Source of the DNA: a virus
Direction: 5' to 3' (one strand)
Virus record (IMG/VR): IMGVR_UViG_3300044797_000077
Coordinates: 1 to 25,441 of that record
DNA length: 25,441 nt
Numbering within the stretch: position 1 is the stretch's first letter; each line of letters begins with the position of its first letter. The notes beneath the pieces were generated by a model. It worked only from the letters and a program-made list of their open reading frames with translations, did not search any database and was not told where the DNA came from. Below are positions 14,982-23,199 of the stretch, one piece after another. A program made the translations under genes and the position numbers.

Positions 14982-16400
14982 TTAGGATAAGAGCTGCCAA
15001 TTACTACCATCGCTGGAAGTTATTGTGTATGAACCAAAATTCGTTTGAAGAACTCTGCTTGCTGCAAGTCCTTCGATATTCTCACTTCCGTGTCTAACAA
15101 GCGTGCAAGGATTTGTTTCTAATGCTCCTGAAACATCCTTTACAACAATCACTCTTCCGAGTGTTGGTGCCGGTAATGTTAGATTGAATGCAGAAGAAGA
15201 ATTGAGATAGATTAGGTAATCATTGCCAGAATTATCTACTGTGTATGATCCTGTTATAGTTCGAACACCGGCAACAACAGGCGCAGATAACCCTGGCGCT
15301 ATTGCGGACCATACTCCGCTTTCCCTAACATAGATTGCGGAAGCATTCGTGCCGTCGGTTCGTAAGAATAGGCTACCATTAGGTTGAGTTGTAGATGGAA
15401 TACCAGTTCCTCGTGATATTGTCGGATCTGTTCCAGGAGTTGAACCTATTCCTAATCCACCTGCACTTGTAGCATCCGTGGAAAGAATAAAAGCCTCGAC
15501 TGTATTCCCAGCTTGAAAGTAGATATAGCCATCATATCCGCTCCCTGTTTTAGCACCGGATGCAATTGTAATGCTTCCACCAGTATTATTGCTACCAGCA
15601 GCACTTTGAGCAGATATTGTGAATGATGATCCGGCACCACTTGCGGGAGCCTGAGTTATTCCGGTTGCTTGGATTGTCGTTCCTGCCGAAAACACGATTT
15701 TATTTTGCCTAATGAAACTTTCACCAGATTGTGTAAATGACCAGTGTCCAGCACCATCAGCAACAAGACTACAATCACCATAATTATGCTGGAAGACAAC
15801 ATTGCTATTGGATCCATTGATTGTGTCTGTCCCATTTGGAATCAATGTAATACTATTGGTTTCGCTATTCCCATTGAAGTCTGAAAACTTGTATCTACGT
15901 CCGGCATTTAGAGCGCTATTAGATGGTAGATTGATTGTTGATGCAACACTTGTTGTATTGACATCATACCAGCCATATGGATCGCTTGTGAGAATTGTAT
16001 AGTTCCCAGAAACGGATAGCTTGGCTTGATATTGTTCGGCACCAGGAACGATACTTGATCCTTCCGTGATACGAACGGCTGTGCCTAAACCATTGATCCA
16101 ATAGCCATCATTTCCTACTGCTACTAATTCACAAACATCGCTTCCCAAAGAAGGAACCGAAGTTAGATTTTGTAAACGTAAGGCTCTAACATTCGTTATG
16201 TTGTAATTGCCAAAGGATAGATCAGCATTGATAAGAATAGATGACGTTGGAATTATAATTCCAGTTGCAACACCATTACCTAACAGCCTATCAAAAGCTA
16301 ACAGTGCATTTTGAGTATTCAGACCCCAAACCGGAAACGGGTCTTGGAGATTATTGCTAATGGTAATGCCAAGATATGGTGTTTGAATTGTGTTAGTCAT
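14982..16400 (-). CDS. Tail fibre / tailspike-like protein with duplicated beta module (472 aa)
   Basis: The protein is almost wholly beta. An N-terminal part (1-120) that may attach to the tail is followed by module A (about 132-221: NYTILTSD, TINLPSNSALNAGRRYKF, ITLIPNGTDTINGS, VADGAGHW). A Ser/Gly-rich stretch resembling a beta-helix comes next (about 250-300), then a linker with NGSLFLRTDG and ESGVWSAI (341-367) that is common in phage fibres. Module B (about 384-472: SYTVDNSG, LTLPAPTLGRVIVV, NPCTLVRHGSENIEG, SSDGSNWQLL) closes the chain. A and B are clearly related by eye. AGGAG four to five bases before ATG gives strong initiation. It most likely forms a trimeric fibre for host recognition. 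No enzymatic site is visible. Confidence 0.7.
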   Translation of the reverse strand: MTNTIQTPYLGITISNNLQDPFPVWGLNTQNALLAFDRLLGNGVATGIIIPTSSILINADLSFGNYNITNVRALRLQNLTSVPSLGSDVCELVAVGNDGYWINGLGTAVRITEGSSIVPGAEQYQAKLSVSGNYTILTSDPYGWYDVNTTSVASTINLPSNSALNAGRRYKFSDFNGNSETNSITLIPNGTDTINGSNSNVVFQHNYGDCSLVADGAGHWSFTQSGESFIRQNKIVFSAGTTIQATGITQAPASGAGSSFTISAQSAAGSNNTGGSITIASGAKTGSGYDGYIYFQAGNTVEAFILSTDATSAGGLGIGSTPGTDPTISRGTGIPSTTQPNGSLFLRTDGTNASAIYVRESGVWSAIAPGLSAPVVAGVRTITGSYTVDNSGNDYLIYLNSSSAFNLTLPAPTLGRVIVVKDVSGALETNPCTLVRHGSENIEGLAASRVLQTNFGSYTITSSDGSNWQLLS

Positions 16401-16406
16401 TGTCTC

Positions 16407-16733
16407 CTATAATACCATTATATCAACCACTACCGGGGCAGATGCATTCAAACAGACATATTGTGTCTTATCCACGGTCTGCCCATTGAAAGTGTTTTTC
16501 TGATAGATATATGCCTGTGTGCTTGTTGTTGGAATACCAATAAAGCAAGTTATAAGTTTGCGTCCTAATCCGTGCGCAACAAGATTATCTCCTGAATTGA
16601 GATTGACGAGAGAAATAAAGTTCGTTTCAACAAGAGGACGATTTATCAATTGCTTGGAAAACTTCTCTATATTGAGTTGCACTTCATCAAGATCGGGAGT
16701 TTGCGATTTGATTTTGACAAATGGCGCTACCAT
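16407..16733 (-). CDS. Small virion-associated protein (108 aa)
   Basis: A polar N-terminal helix (about 14-32) is followed by a beta-rich half: GDNLVAHGLGRKLITCFIGI (about 48-67), then YIYQKN, and a closing YVCLNASAPVVVDIMVL. This strand set, with an AHGLGR turn and a final SAxVxVDxxV strand, is common in small phage tail-associated proteins of unknown role. It overlaps the adaptor gene by 7 nt, implying coupled translation, and sits between adaptor and fibre. It may be a fibre-attachment or plug protein. That is inference from position. Confidence 0.65.
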   Translation of the reverse strand: MVAPFVKIKSQTPDLDEVQLNIEKFSKQLINRPLVETNFISLVNLNSGDNLVAHGLGRKLITCFIGIPTTSTQAYIYQKNTFNGQTVDKTQYVCLNASAPVVVDIMVL

Positions 16734-17446
16734 CCGTTATGCCCCCCGCGTCCTCTTCGCTTATGCACAACGCGATAGGCTTCGCCGTCGTCTCTTGGTG
16801 CGCATTGTGCCATTACTCTTGCCATTGCTTTATCGCGCATTTGGATCATAGCTTGCGCACCATCATAGTTTTCTTCTTTGAGAAAGGCTCTTGACGCTGC
16901 ACCAAAAACGATACATTCGTGCCAACCCCCAATAGAAAGCCAGTAGCCATCGATGCTATCAGTATCATTGACAAGTTGAGGCACATCAGGAACATAGGAG
17001 ATATTATATGTGTTTGTTGCAACTGATATGGGAGTAATCTCTAAAAGACTTCCCCATAAATTATATGCAACTGCTCTTTGGTTGGTATAAGGATAGGTTG
17101 CGGTTCCAAAGTATTCTTGATAATCTCTGGAATTGAGCCTTGGGACTTTGATCCAAGGTGGTTGAGGATTGGCATTTGCTACCTGCAATTGGCGAAGTAT
17201 CCAAAAATCAGGAGCAATGCCAAGACGAAGATCAATCGTATTACCATTGGATATTGTAAATTGAACTTGATTCACATTCCAATCTTGATACGAACTTGTT
17301 ATCGTTCCGTAAAGCGAAGCATTTTCAAAATTGATATATGAATTGAGATCGCTGGTAGATATGAAAGATGTAGCCGTGATGTTGTTGCGGTCGATTTGAC
17401 TTGCAACAAGAGTGCGAAGGCTTGCTAATGTATTTGTTCCAGACAA
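16727..17446 (-). CDS. Head-tail adaptor protein, P22 gp4-like (239 aa, TTG start)
   Basis: The layout fits the adaptor that docks below the portal in short-tailed phages: an N-terminal helical part (LASLRTLVASQIDR), a beta-rich middle ending near YVPDVPQLVNDTD, then GWHECIVFGAASRAFLKEENYD and a helical, basic C-terminus (VVHKRRGRGG). The last helix-rich block is the most characteristic part. The start is TTG at 17446, two bases after the stop of the acidic gene and seven after an AAAGG site. No in-frame ATG lies near, so TTG is the best choice. The protein would seal the portal and receive the tail hub. The assignment is by pattern and by place between head and tail genes. Confidence 0.7.
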   Translation of the reverse strand: MSGTNTLASLRTLVASQIDRNNITATSFISTSDLNSYINFENASLYGTITSSYQDWNVNQVQFTISNGNTIDLRLGIAPDFWILRQLQVANANPQPPWIKVPRLNSRDYQEYFGTATYPYTNQRAVAYNLWGSLLEITPISVATNTYNISYVPDVPQLVNDTDSIDGYWLSIGGWHECIVFGAASRAFLKEENYDGAQAMIQMRDKAMARVMAQCAPRDDGEAYRVVHKRRGRGGHNGW

Positions 17447-17448
17447 TT

Positions 17449-17727
17449 TTAGCCTTTCTTGGGAGAGGCAATTATTAGAAGTCCTTTACCTTTGTGGTCG
17501 TCTTCTGGCATTGGCATCTTATCGTCTTCTTCGCCATCATCAGGATCGCAAAGAGACATTGCAGAAGTTAGAGCATCTGCAACGGCTTGTGCATCGCCTG
17601 TTTTGATTGCGTCAATAAGTGCTTTTGAAGCAGCAAGCAAGCCATCTTTGGTATCAGGCTCACTATCTTCTTCGTGTGCTGTTGGATCAAGATCGGAGTT
17701 TAGAGCAGAAAGATCATCGTGTTTCAT
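17449..17727 (-). CDS. Small acidic protein of the head cluster (92 aa)
   Basis: A strongly acidic chain with Asp/Glu clusters at both ends (DLDPTAHEEDSEPDTKD, about 12-28; DPDDGEEDDKMPMPEDD, about 61-77) flanks one amphipathic helix (LLAASKALIDAIKTGDAQAVADALTSA, about 30-56). It ends in a small hydrophobic/basic tail (GLLIIASPKKG). AAGG seven bases before ATG supports the start. The family is not recognised. Acidic small proteins next to capsid genes may bind portal, scaffold or basic tails of head proteins, but nothing in the sequence proves this. Confidence 0.6.
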   Translation of the reverse strand: MKHDDLSALNSDLDPTAHEEDSEPDTKDGLLAASKALIDAIKTGDAQAVADALTSAMSLCDPDDGEEDDKMPMPEDDHKGKGLLIIASPKKG

Positions 17728-17821
17728 ATATTGCCTTGTGAAGAATTGTGGCGTAAAAGCATTACTGCTTGAACTGCTAGCGTTGCAGACCTTACAACAT
17801 TATCCGCTGAATAATGAGGGA

Positions 17822-18310
17822 TCATCCGCGAACTCTGCTCTGCTTCAATGTTAGCGAAATCCAAAACCCACTGTGAGCTTGTGGATCGGTTAGAGCACCA
17901 GTTGTTGGATGTCTGAAACGAATAAGAATGGTTTTGATAGCAACAATTGGATCGGTGCCAGGATAAAGAGTTGTTAGATCGCTTGAAGTTGAACCAAGCA
18001 CATTCGCCATAACACTTGGTATAACTTGGACATTCGCGCCTTGATCGGATAATGCAACTTTTGCAGATAATAGAGCAGTTGCAGTAATTGAATTGTCAAG
18101 CTCAAACGTATATAATCCTGTTGAAGTATGAACAGGCACGGTGTGGCTTGCGCCGTTCATATAACTATAAGGACCCGACAATGCTTGTGCAGCGGTTGCT
18201 GTTGGATATAAACCAACAACATTAGATAAGCTATCTAATGCTACATAGCCGTCGACCACAACTACATTTGTATTGAGATGTTTTATGAATGCTGACGAAA
18301 ATGATGACAT
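17822..18310 (-). CDS. Head decoration / capsid-stabilising protein candidate (162 aa)
   Basis: The protein lies directly after the major capsid gene, the usual place of head decoration proteins. From the ATG at 18310 it reads MSSFSSAFIKHLNTN and is mainly beta, with VVVVDGYVALDSL, a Gly/Tyr-rich loop (about 42-50), FELDNSITATALLSAKVALS and a conserved-looking IKTILIRFRHPTTGAL near the end. AAGGAAAATCAATG provides the ribosome site, so the 51-codon upstream extension of the frame is rejected because it crosses the intergenic hairpin. The function is inferred from position and fold character. A neck protein is the alternative. Confidence 0.55.
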   Translation of the reverse strand: MSSFSSAFIKHLNTNVVVVDGYVALDSLSNVVGLYPTATAAQALSGPYSYMNGASHTVPVHTSTGLYTFELDNSITATALLSAKVALSDQGANVQVIPSVMANVLGSTSSDLTTLYPGTDPIVAIKTILIRFRHPTTGALTDPQAHSGFWISLTLKQSRVRG

Positions 18311-18472
18311 TGATTTTCCTTTTCTGAATTGCCAAGCGGGCGAGCAACACGGAAAATCCAATGTTGTCCCTCGTGAAACAATTCCATTGATTAGATACAA
18401 AAATATAGATAGGAAGCAAACTGCTAACCGGTTGCACCTACTACAACCGGTTAGCAATTTCAAGATAAGATA
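18311..18472 (-). other. Intergenic leader between capsid and decoration genes
   Basis: This 162-nt gap is the longest in the module. It holds the stem-loop at 18422-18456 and then about 110 nt of leader before the decoration gene. No clear -10/-35 pair is visible in it. The gap probably sets relative expression of capsid versus downstream genes. Confidence 0.5.
18422..18456 (-). terminator. Strong stem-loop after the capsid gene (attenuator, terminator or RNA stabiliser)
   Basis: A perfect 13-bp inverted repeat (18422-18434 with 18444-18456; core GCTAACCGGTTG) has a 9-base loop and lies 17 nt behind the capsid stop codon. On the minus strand only a broken T-run follows, so it would be a partial terminator or a 3'-end stabiliser of capsid mRNA, as is common behind phage capsid genes. 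Confidence 0.65.
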
Positions 18473-19795
18473 TTATGATGCTGGGAAGAGAATATTGCAC
18501 ATATTCTGTGGATTAGTTGGAACAAGCTGTGAATAGCTTACCCAATAACCTGCGATGACATCATTGTCAGTGATACGCAAGAAACCGCTTGCGGTATCTT
18601 TTCCACCGCCCGTGTGAATTAGATCATTGACAGAAGCGAGAATCCACTCTGTTGGATCAAGTAATTCACCTTGCGTTGTTGGACAACCGTGGCTTGGAAT
18701 GACATTGACATCGCCACAACCGGTATAGACTTTTAGTCCCGTAAAAGAGAAGCCAGGGGCACTATCTGCTTTTACTTCAAGGAAATTGACCATACCGCGT
18801 GAAGATAGTTCAAGCACCATATCGCTGAATTTGGAATAATCAACGATGCCGGTATTTGCCATACCATTGTTTTTAGCAAGTTTATTGCCTGCACGAACAA
18901 CGGCTTCAAGTGGAGTATCAGAAGTTCCGTCATAGCGTGTTCCTGAAAGACGCGTGACGTCTTGTGAGCGATCAAGACCCCAGCAGTTATCACCATTGAC
19001 AGGTGCGGTTGCTGGACAGTAAAAAGAAAAGCCCTTGATGACTTTGTTTCGTGTGTCTTGTCGTGCGAGATAGTCTCCAACCACAAGGGCAGGGATACCA
19101 TAAGTTGCGTCGTTATTTGCAACAAGAGCGCCTGTTAGCGGATTCTTGAATGAGATAACGCCGGTATCACGATTTAGCGCTCCAACGATTGCACCTTGCC
19201 CATATGAGTTTAGAGCACGGTCAGTTCCGTTAGTTGTTGCACAAGATACGATACGATCGCCAATTTCGAATAGAGTTGCATCGCTTGGATTGACGAGAGT
19301 GAATGATGTTGCAGAAGCAGAAGACGAAGTTGATACTTGTCCAATTGTGCCTGAACCATCACGGAATGAATGTTGATAAAGCACATTCGCCATTGTTCGG
19401 AGAATTGACTTGATTTCAAAGGTTTTTAGTTCGATGACAGCGCCATCGCCAGCGGATCGCTCAACTGACTCATTGTCTAATTGGATTGAACCGAATAGAC
19501 AAGATGAGAAAATCTCAAAGCCATTGACGAGTGAAGAAGCTGTTGAAGCAATTAGATTGGATGTTTTGAGAACGCAAGAGACAGCAGGGTGCCCACCAAT
19601 TGCCATCGGTGCGTGCCATCCACGCTTACCGGCTGTGCTGGCATCTGCTGAACCGCCTGCACCTCTCCAACCCGTCCAAGTTGGAAATAATGCAAGATGC
19701 TCTTTGTCATCATATGTTAGTTCAGGTATGGGAACGTCCCTTACCATTTGGTTATATGCGAAGTCTAATGATGCTAATAGGTCTGATGATACCAT
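18473..19795 (-). CDS. Major capsid protein (440 aa)
   Basis: The N-terminus (DFAYNQMVRDVPIPELTYDDKEHLALFPTW) leads into a middle region with KTFEIKSILRTMANVLYQHSF (about 128-148), the kind of spine-helix segment found in HK97-fold capsids. A beta-rich insertion follows (about 155-250) and a conserved-looking C-terminal part with DYSKFSDMVLELSSRGM and an ending of MCNILFPAS. The length of 440 aa is normal for the fold. It directly follows a scaffold-type gene, is preceded by AAGGA at good spacing, and is followed by a strong hairpin, which together suit the most highly expressed virion gene. I could not name a closer family. Confidence comes largely from gene order. Confidence 0.75.
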   Translation of the reverse strand: MVSSDLLASLDFAYNQMVRDVPIPELTYDDKEHLALFPTWTGWRGAGGSADASTAGKRGWHAPMAIGGHPAVSCVLKTSNLIASTASSLVNGFEIFSSCLFGSIQLDNESVERSAGDGAVIELKTFEIKSILRTMANVLYQHSFRDGSGTIGQVSTSSSASATSFTLVNPSDATLFEIGDRIVSCATTNGTDRALNSYGQGAIVGALNRDTGVISFKNPLTGALVANNDATYGIPALVVGDYLARQDTRNKVIKGFSFYCPATAPVNGDNCWGLDRSQDVTRLSGTRYDGTSDTPLEAVVRAGNKLAKNNGMANTGIVDYSKFSDMVLELSSRGMVNFLEVKADSAPGFSFTGLKVYTGCGDVNVIPSHGCPTTQGELLDPTEWILASVNDLIHTGGGKDTASGFLRITDNDVIAGYWVSYSQLVPTNPQNMCNILFPAS

Positions 19796-19811
19796 TGTAA
19801 TTCCTTATATG

Positions 19812-20960
19812 TTATTTCTTTGGTGTTGCGGTATATGTCATTTTCCGCGGTTGCCAAAAAGGGGTGTTAGATGTTGCGACTGTTGAGGCTTCATTGTTTT
19901 TCGCTTGGGAAGCCACTGTTGGTTTTGCTTTGGTATCATTGCTGGTAGTCTGACCAGCAAGAAGTTTGTTATATTCTTCTGCCTTTTGGCGGAAGTGTTT
20001 CTCAATGAGATTAGCCATAAAATTATGATCTCTGGCTTGTTCAATGAGCTGTGCTTTTGTTAGTCCTTCGGGAGATTTGTAATCCTCTGGTAAAGCAGAT
20101 GCTTTATGCCAACGGTCTAACATTGTGTCATAGAGGCGTTGTGGTGCCTCTGTCCCTAACTCGTGTTGAATTAGAGGAAACTTGGTTTTGTCTGCAAGTA
20201 ATGGAGTTAGCACGTTATTCCTGTAATCTAATGCTTGCTGATTAGTAGCGCGTTCTTCATATTCTTTTGACGAGCGCGAAACTTCTTCCTTCGCAATGGC
20301 TCGGATTTGCTCTTGTGTAAGCCCTTGCTCCTTTGCTTCTTGTATCTGCTTACTGGAATATCCTTGTGATTTTAGCCAAGCGTGCGTATATTCTTCGGGA
20401 GTAATACCAAGATTGCGTTGGACAAAGCCAACAGGGTCTTCCTTTGCGCCTGCTTGTGCTTTGGTCATTATATTTTCGAGATATGTTAGTCTTTCGCGTT
20501 CCTTTGCGAAGGCTTGTTTCTCTTGTGCAAGTTTTTTGGAAGCGTTGGTAAGCTTTGCCATTCTCTTTGCATAATCATTTTCAGAAATCTTTTCCTCTGC
20601 TAATGGCTTGTCCGCAACTTCCTCTGTTTTGGCTTCCGTTGTCGCTTCCGTTGCGTCCGCTTTGGCTTCGGTCGCTACTTCCGTCGCTTTGGCTTCGGTC
20701 GCTACTTCCGTCGCTTTGGCTTCGGTCGCGTTTGCAACTTTTGCAACTTCTGGCTTCGCTGGCGCTGCCTTCGCTGCCTTCTGCTCCTGTGCCCATTTGA
20801 GCGCGCGTTCGCCGATGCCAAGCATTGACCCTTGCAGAGCCTTCGGAAGTGTGTCGGTCGCTGGCGCCGTGCTGGGATTGCTACTTGCGATGTTTGGCGT
20901 TGTTGCTGGACTTGGTGTTGGACTTGGTGTTGGACTTGGACTTGCTGCTTCGTTTGACAT
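19812..20960 (-). CDS. Capsid scaffolding protein (382 aa)
   Basis: The chain has the hallmarks of a scaffold: highly charged, helical and without hydrophobic core. A Pro/Ser/Thr-rich N-terminus (PSPTPSPTPSP, 8-18) is followed by Ala/Glu/Lys-rich repeats (about 78-112, 9-residue unit ATEVATEAK), a long coiled coil (about 120-175), a segment with NLGITPEEYTHAWLKSQGY (about 183-201), more helices, and a basic C-terminus (TATPKK) that could dock on capsid protein. It lies just before the capsid gene. The start at 20960 has AGGA upstream. The extension to 21050 is rejected since it runs through the previous gene. No protease triad is visible. Confidence 0.75.
   Translation of the reverse strand: MSNEAASPSPTPSPTPSPATTPNIASSNPSTAPATDTLPKALQGSMLGIGERALKWAQEQKAAKAAPAKPEVAKVANATEAKATEVATEAKATEVATEAKADATEATTEAKTEEVADKPLAEEKISENDYAKRMAKLTNASKKLAQEKQAFAKERERLTYLENIMTKAQAGAKEDPVGFVQRNLGITPEEYTHAWLKSQGYSSKQIQEAKEQGLTQEQIRAIAKEEVSRSSKEYEERATNQQALDYRNNVLTPLLADKTKFPLIQHELGTEAPQRLYDTMLDRWHKASALPEDYKSPEGLTKAQLIEQARDHNFMANLIEKHFRQKAEEYNKLLAGQTTSNDTKAKPTVASQAKNNEASTVATSNTPFWQPRKMTYTATPKK
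20661..20730 (-). repeat. Tandem 27-nt repeat inside the scaffold gene
   Basis: Two exact 27-nt units (20661-20687 and 20688-20714) and a partial third encode the nonapeptide ATEVATEAK. Exact nucleotide identity suggests recent slippage or a strongly selected linker length. The repeat lengthens a flexible acidic/helical linker. Confidence 0.8.
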
Positions 20961-21321
20961 TGGATTTTCCTTTGGTTTTTGCTTTTGTATGTTTCTTCTT
21001 ACTATTTGCGATTGCCTCTGCTGCTGCTCTATCTCTATTCTCTTGTGCAATCTCTCTTGCTCGGATTACTTCATATGCAGATGGCGGAAGGACGAATGCT
21101 GTATCTTGTTGGTCAGGTGGTAAAGTTGAGATTGCTGATATATCGTCCGCTTCCCTTTCTTGATTTAGATAGTCATACTTTGGAGCTTTCAGAACAACCG
21201 TTCCCGATATCTCTCCACCATATTCCCTAACGATAGCGTCCGTCATTGATGATGATTTTTGCTTTACTTTGTCATCATCAATAATCTTGATACGATACTT
21301 GCCATAATTTACGATTGTCAT
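20881..21321 (-). CDS. Basic-tailed small head-cluster protein (146 aa)
   Basis: From ATG at 21321 (ATGA overlap with the portal stop) the protein starts MTIVNYGKYRIKIIDDDKV, a beta-like N-terminal domain with GGEISGTVVLKAPKY (about 35-49). A helix, AYEVIRAREIAQENRDRAAAEAIAN (about 82-106), follows. The C-terminal ~40 residues are Lys/Ser/Asn/Thr-rich (KKKHTKAKTKGKS onward) and probably bind nucleic acid or acidic scaffold. The last 80 nt overlap the scaffold gene in another frame. The longer reading from 21447 would run through the portal C-terminus and is rejected. The family is not recognised. The position between portal and scaffold suggests a head assembly role. Confidence 0.65.
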   Translation of the reverse strand: MTIVNYGKYRIKIIDDDKVKQKSSSMTDAIVREYGGEISGTVVLKAPKYDYLNQEREADDISAISTLPPDQQDTAFVLPPSAYEVIRAREIAQENRDRAAAEAIANSKKKHTKAKTKGKSNVKRSSKSKSNTKSNTKSSNNAKHRK

Positions 21322-23192
21322 TGTTGTCCTTGCTGTGGTTGTGGTTGCTGTGGTTGTGGTTGCTGTGGTTGTGGTTGCTGTGCTTGTTGTTGCGCTTGTG
21401 CCTGTTGTTGTTTCAATGCCTGGTTTTGCAATGCCTCTTTGAGCCATCGGCGCAGATCTTGAATTACGCTATCAGGAGCTTCGTTATATTCAGCACGAAG
21501 CACGGCAGATTGTGCTTTTGATACTGCAAGATCAACATCTGCTATTATATCAGGTGCAATATATTTCTTGCCATCTTGGATCATAGATAGACACATATTG
21601 ATGTTATCACGAGACGCACACATTTCTTCTTGCCAATCACGAAGAATTGGCATTTGCGATTGTGCGATAACAACATCGGGAGGCATCATCTTTGAATTGC
21701 CAAGGTCAATTATCTGTTGTAAGCGTTCAGCAGGATCATCAGAAAGAATTGATGTTGGATACATTTTGAGCGTATATAGGTCTTCATCAAGAGAAGCATC
21801 CTTCCAATTGATGTCTTGAACATAAGCCCAACCCGGTGCTTTGACGGATAGATTCTGTTTCTTCTCATATAGATCGGTTGCAAGAAGTAATTGGATTTTG
21901 GCTCCACGAAGTCTTGCACGCTCAAAACGAAGACTATCAAGAGCAAATCGCTCGCTTTCCCGTTCATTGAGAGTTTGCAAAGCAGAATTAGCCACAATCC
22001 CGGGAGGCTTGATAGATTGTGTGCTCATTTGAGAAAGACCAATATCAGCGAAAGAAGACTGATATATCCATTGGAGATATTCGAAAACGCCATTGGCAAT
22101 GGGTTGCGGAACAGAGAATTGAATGCCATCCGTAGAATTGACAAGATGGATTGAGATTTCGTCTGATATTGAATTAGGAGATAGACCAGAAGATTTTGGA
22201 ATAAAAATCCTTGGAACGCCATATTCGTGAATTGCACGACAGATGCTTTCCATTATGTATGTGATTTGGAATTGCTTACCAAGCAATGCTTGTGCAATGC
22301 CGGAACCGAAAGGTCCCGAAGTTGGTGGAGTGAAAAAGTCATACTCAATTGGAAGAAGGTCTTGGTGATAATCATTATATTCAAGACAAGCACCACGAAT
22401 GACTTTGCGATGAACACCATTATTAGAGCCGGGAAAAGTGTTTCTGCGCCATCGTTCAACAACACATACTTTATTCATATCGGCAAGATATGTTTGCTCT
22501 CCAATCCACGTGCGGGAAGCATTCTCAATCTCATTGGCAAAATCAGGATAGCGATCAATTACTTCGTCTTTGTCGTATAAATGTTCATAGCCCCATTCTA
22601 ATTGTTCGTCATCATCATATAGGCTATCCGTAAATTCAATGAGTGCCTCATCTGCCTTGATAACGCGGGCTTTTAGCCTATTATCCTCGGTGTAATGCAG
22701 AATATAAGAAGAGCCGTGAATGCCTGCGTTTAGAACTGACTTTTCTCGCTTTGGTGCGAGGTTAGCCATCTCAGCAGCACCTACAAGAAAATCTGTTAGC
22801 TTCGTTGCTTTTTTGATTAGACGATCATCGCCCGATGATGGCAGGACGGTTGCTTTTGGTGGATTTTTAGCAATGCGAGAAGCCCAAGTGTCAATAGCAG
22901 ACTTGATAACATTGAGCGATATTGCTTGTGATGGGATGAATGGCATTGTTGTATGATCTGCTGTTAGATACATACCGGCAAAGTTGCCGTAAAGGATTTC
23001 ATACTCTTTTAGATTGACACGATACTTGATCTGCCTATCTTTGATATTGCGAGCGTGGCTAAAAAGAGCATCTGATACTTCTTCTCTGGACGCGCGAAAC
23101 CATCGCTGTTTCGATCGCGTTGTCGGTTCCTTTGTGCCATAGACAACAGTCTCTTTATTGCCTGCGGTTGTGATACCATTGCGTTTTCTCAT
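21318..23192 (-). CDS. Portal protein (624 aa)
   Basis: Portals form the dodecameric DNA channel at one head vertex. The evidence is length (624 aa, within the podovirus range), place between terminase and scaffold/capsid, and pattern. NVIKSAIDTWASRIAKNPP (94-112) followed by KATVLPSS is the usual N-terminal clip/wing entry, and later come VLNAGIHGSSYILHY, GSGIAQALLGKQFQITYI, and a long helical crown region with LNERESERFALDSLRFE. The last ~32 residues are Gln/Pro-rich with PQPQQ repeats encoded by a 15-nt tandem repeat (21331-21378). AAGGA five bases before ATG supports the start. Family subtype is not determined. Confidence 0.85.
   Translation of the reverse strand: MRKRNGITTAGNKETVVYGTKEPTTRSKQRWFRASREEVSDALFSHARNIKDRQIKYRVNLKEYEILYGNFAGMYLTADHTTMPFIPSQAISLNVIKSAIDTWASRIAKNPPKATVLPSSGDDRLIKKATKLTDFLVGAAEMANLAPKREKSVLNAGIHGSSYILHYTEDNRLKARVIKADEALIEFTDSLYDDDEQLEWGYEHLYDKDEVIDRYPDFANEIENASRTWIGEQTYLADMNKVCVVERWRRNTFPGSNNGVHRKVIRGACLEYNDYHQDLLPIEYDFFTPPTSGPFGSGIAQALLGKQFQITYIMESICRAIHEYGVPRIFIPKSSGLSPNSISDEISIHLVNSTDGIQFSVPQPIANGVFEYLQWIYQSSFADIGLSQMSTQSIKPPGIVANSALQTLNERESERFALDSLRFERARLRGAKIQLLLATDLYEKKQNLSVKAPGWAYVQDINWKDASLDEDLYTLKMYPTSILSDDPAERLQQIIDLGNSKMMPPDVVIAQSQMPILRDWQEEMCASRDNINMCLSMIQDGKKYIAPDIIADVDLAVSKAQSAVLRAEYNEAPDSVIQDLRRWLKEALQNQALKQQQAQAQQQAQQPQPQQPQPQQPQPQQGQQ
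21331..21378 (-). repeat. 15-nt tandem repeat encoding the portal Gln/Pro tail
   Basis: Three exact 15-nt units of TGCTGTGGTTGTGGT (plus-strand reading) and a decayed fourth encode PQPQQ repeats at the portal C-terminus. Such a tail is likely disordered and length-variable. Confidence 0.8.
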
Positions 23193-23199
23193 CTAATCC

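Noticed and set aside
18311-18463. N-terminal extension of the decoration protein
   Set aside because: It crosses the intergenic hairpin, is Cys-rich and unlike the rest, and a good AAGGA site sits before the ATG at 18310.
20661-20730. Tandem 27-nt repeat as an iteron-type origin or protein-binding array
   Set aside because: It is in frame, encodes a regular nonapeptide within a scaffold linker, and no replication gene is nearby; a coding repeat explains it.
20608-21123. Long plus-strand frame of 171 codons
   Set aside because: It is the antisense shadow of the repeat-rich scaffold and 146-aa genes; its Val/Ala/Ser repeats mirror those repeats.
21322-21447. Longer start for the 146-aa protein, giving Thr/Ala repeats
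   Set aside because: The Thr/Ala run is the portal's 15-nt repeat read in another frame; the ATGA junction at 21321 is a better start.
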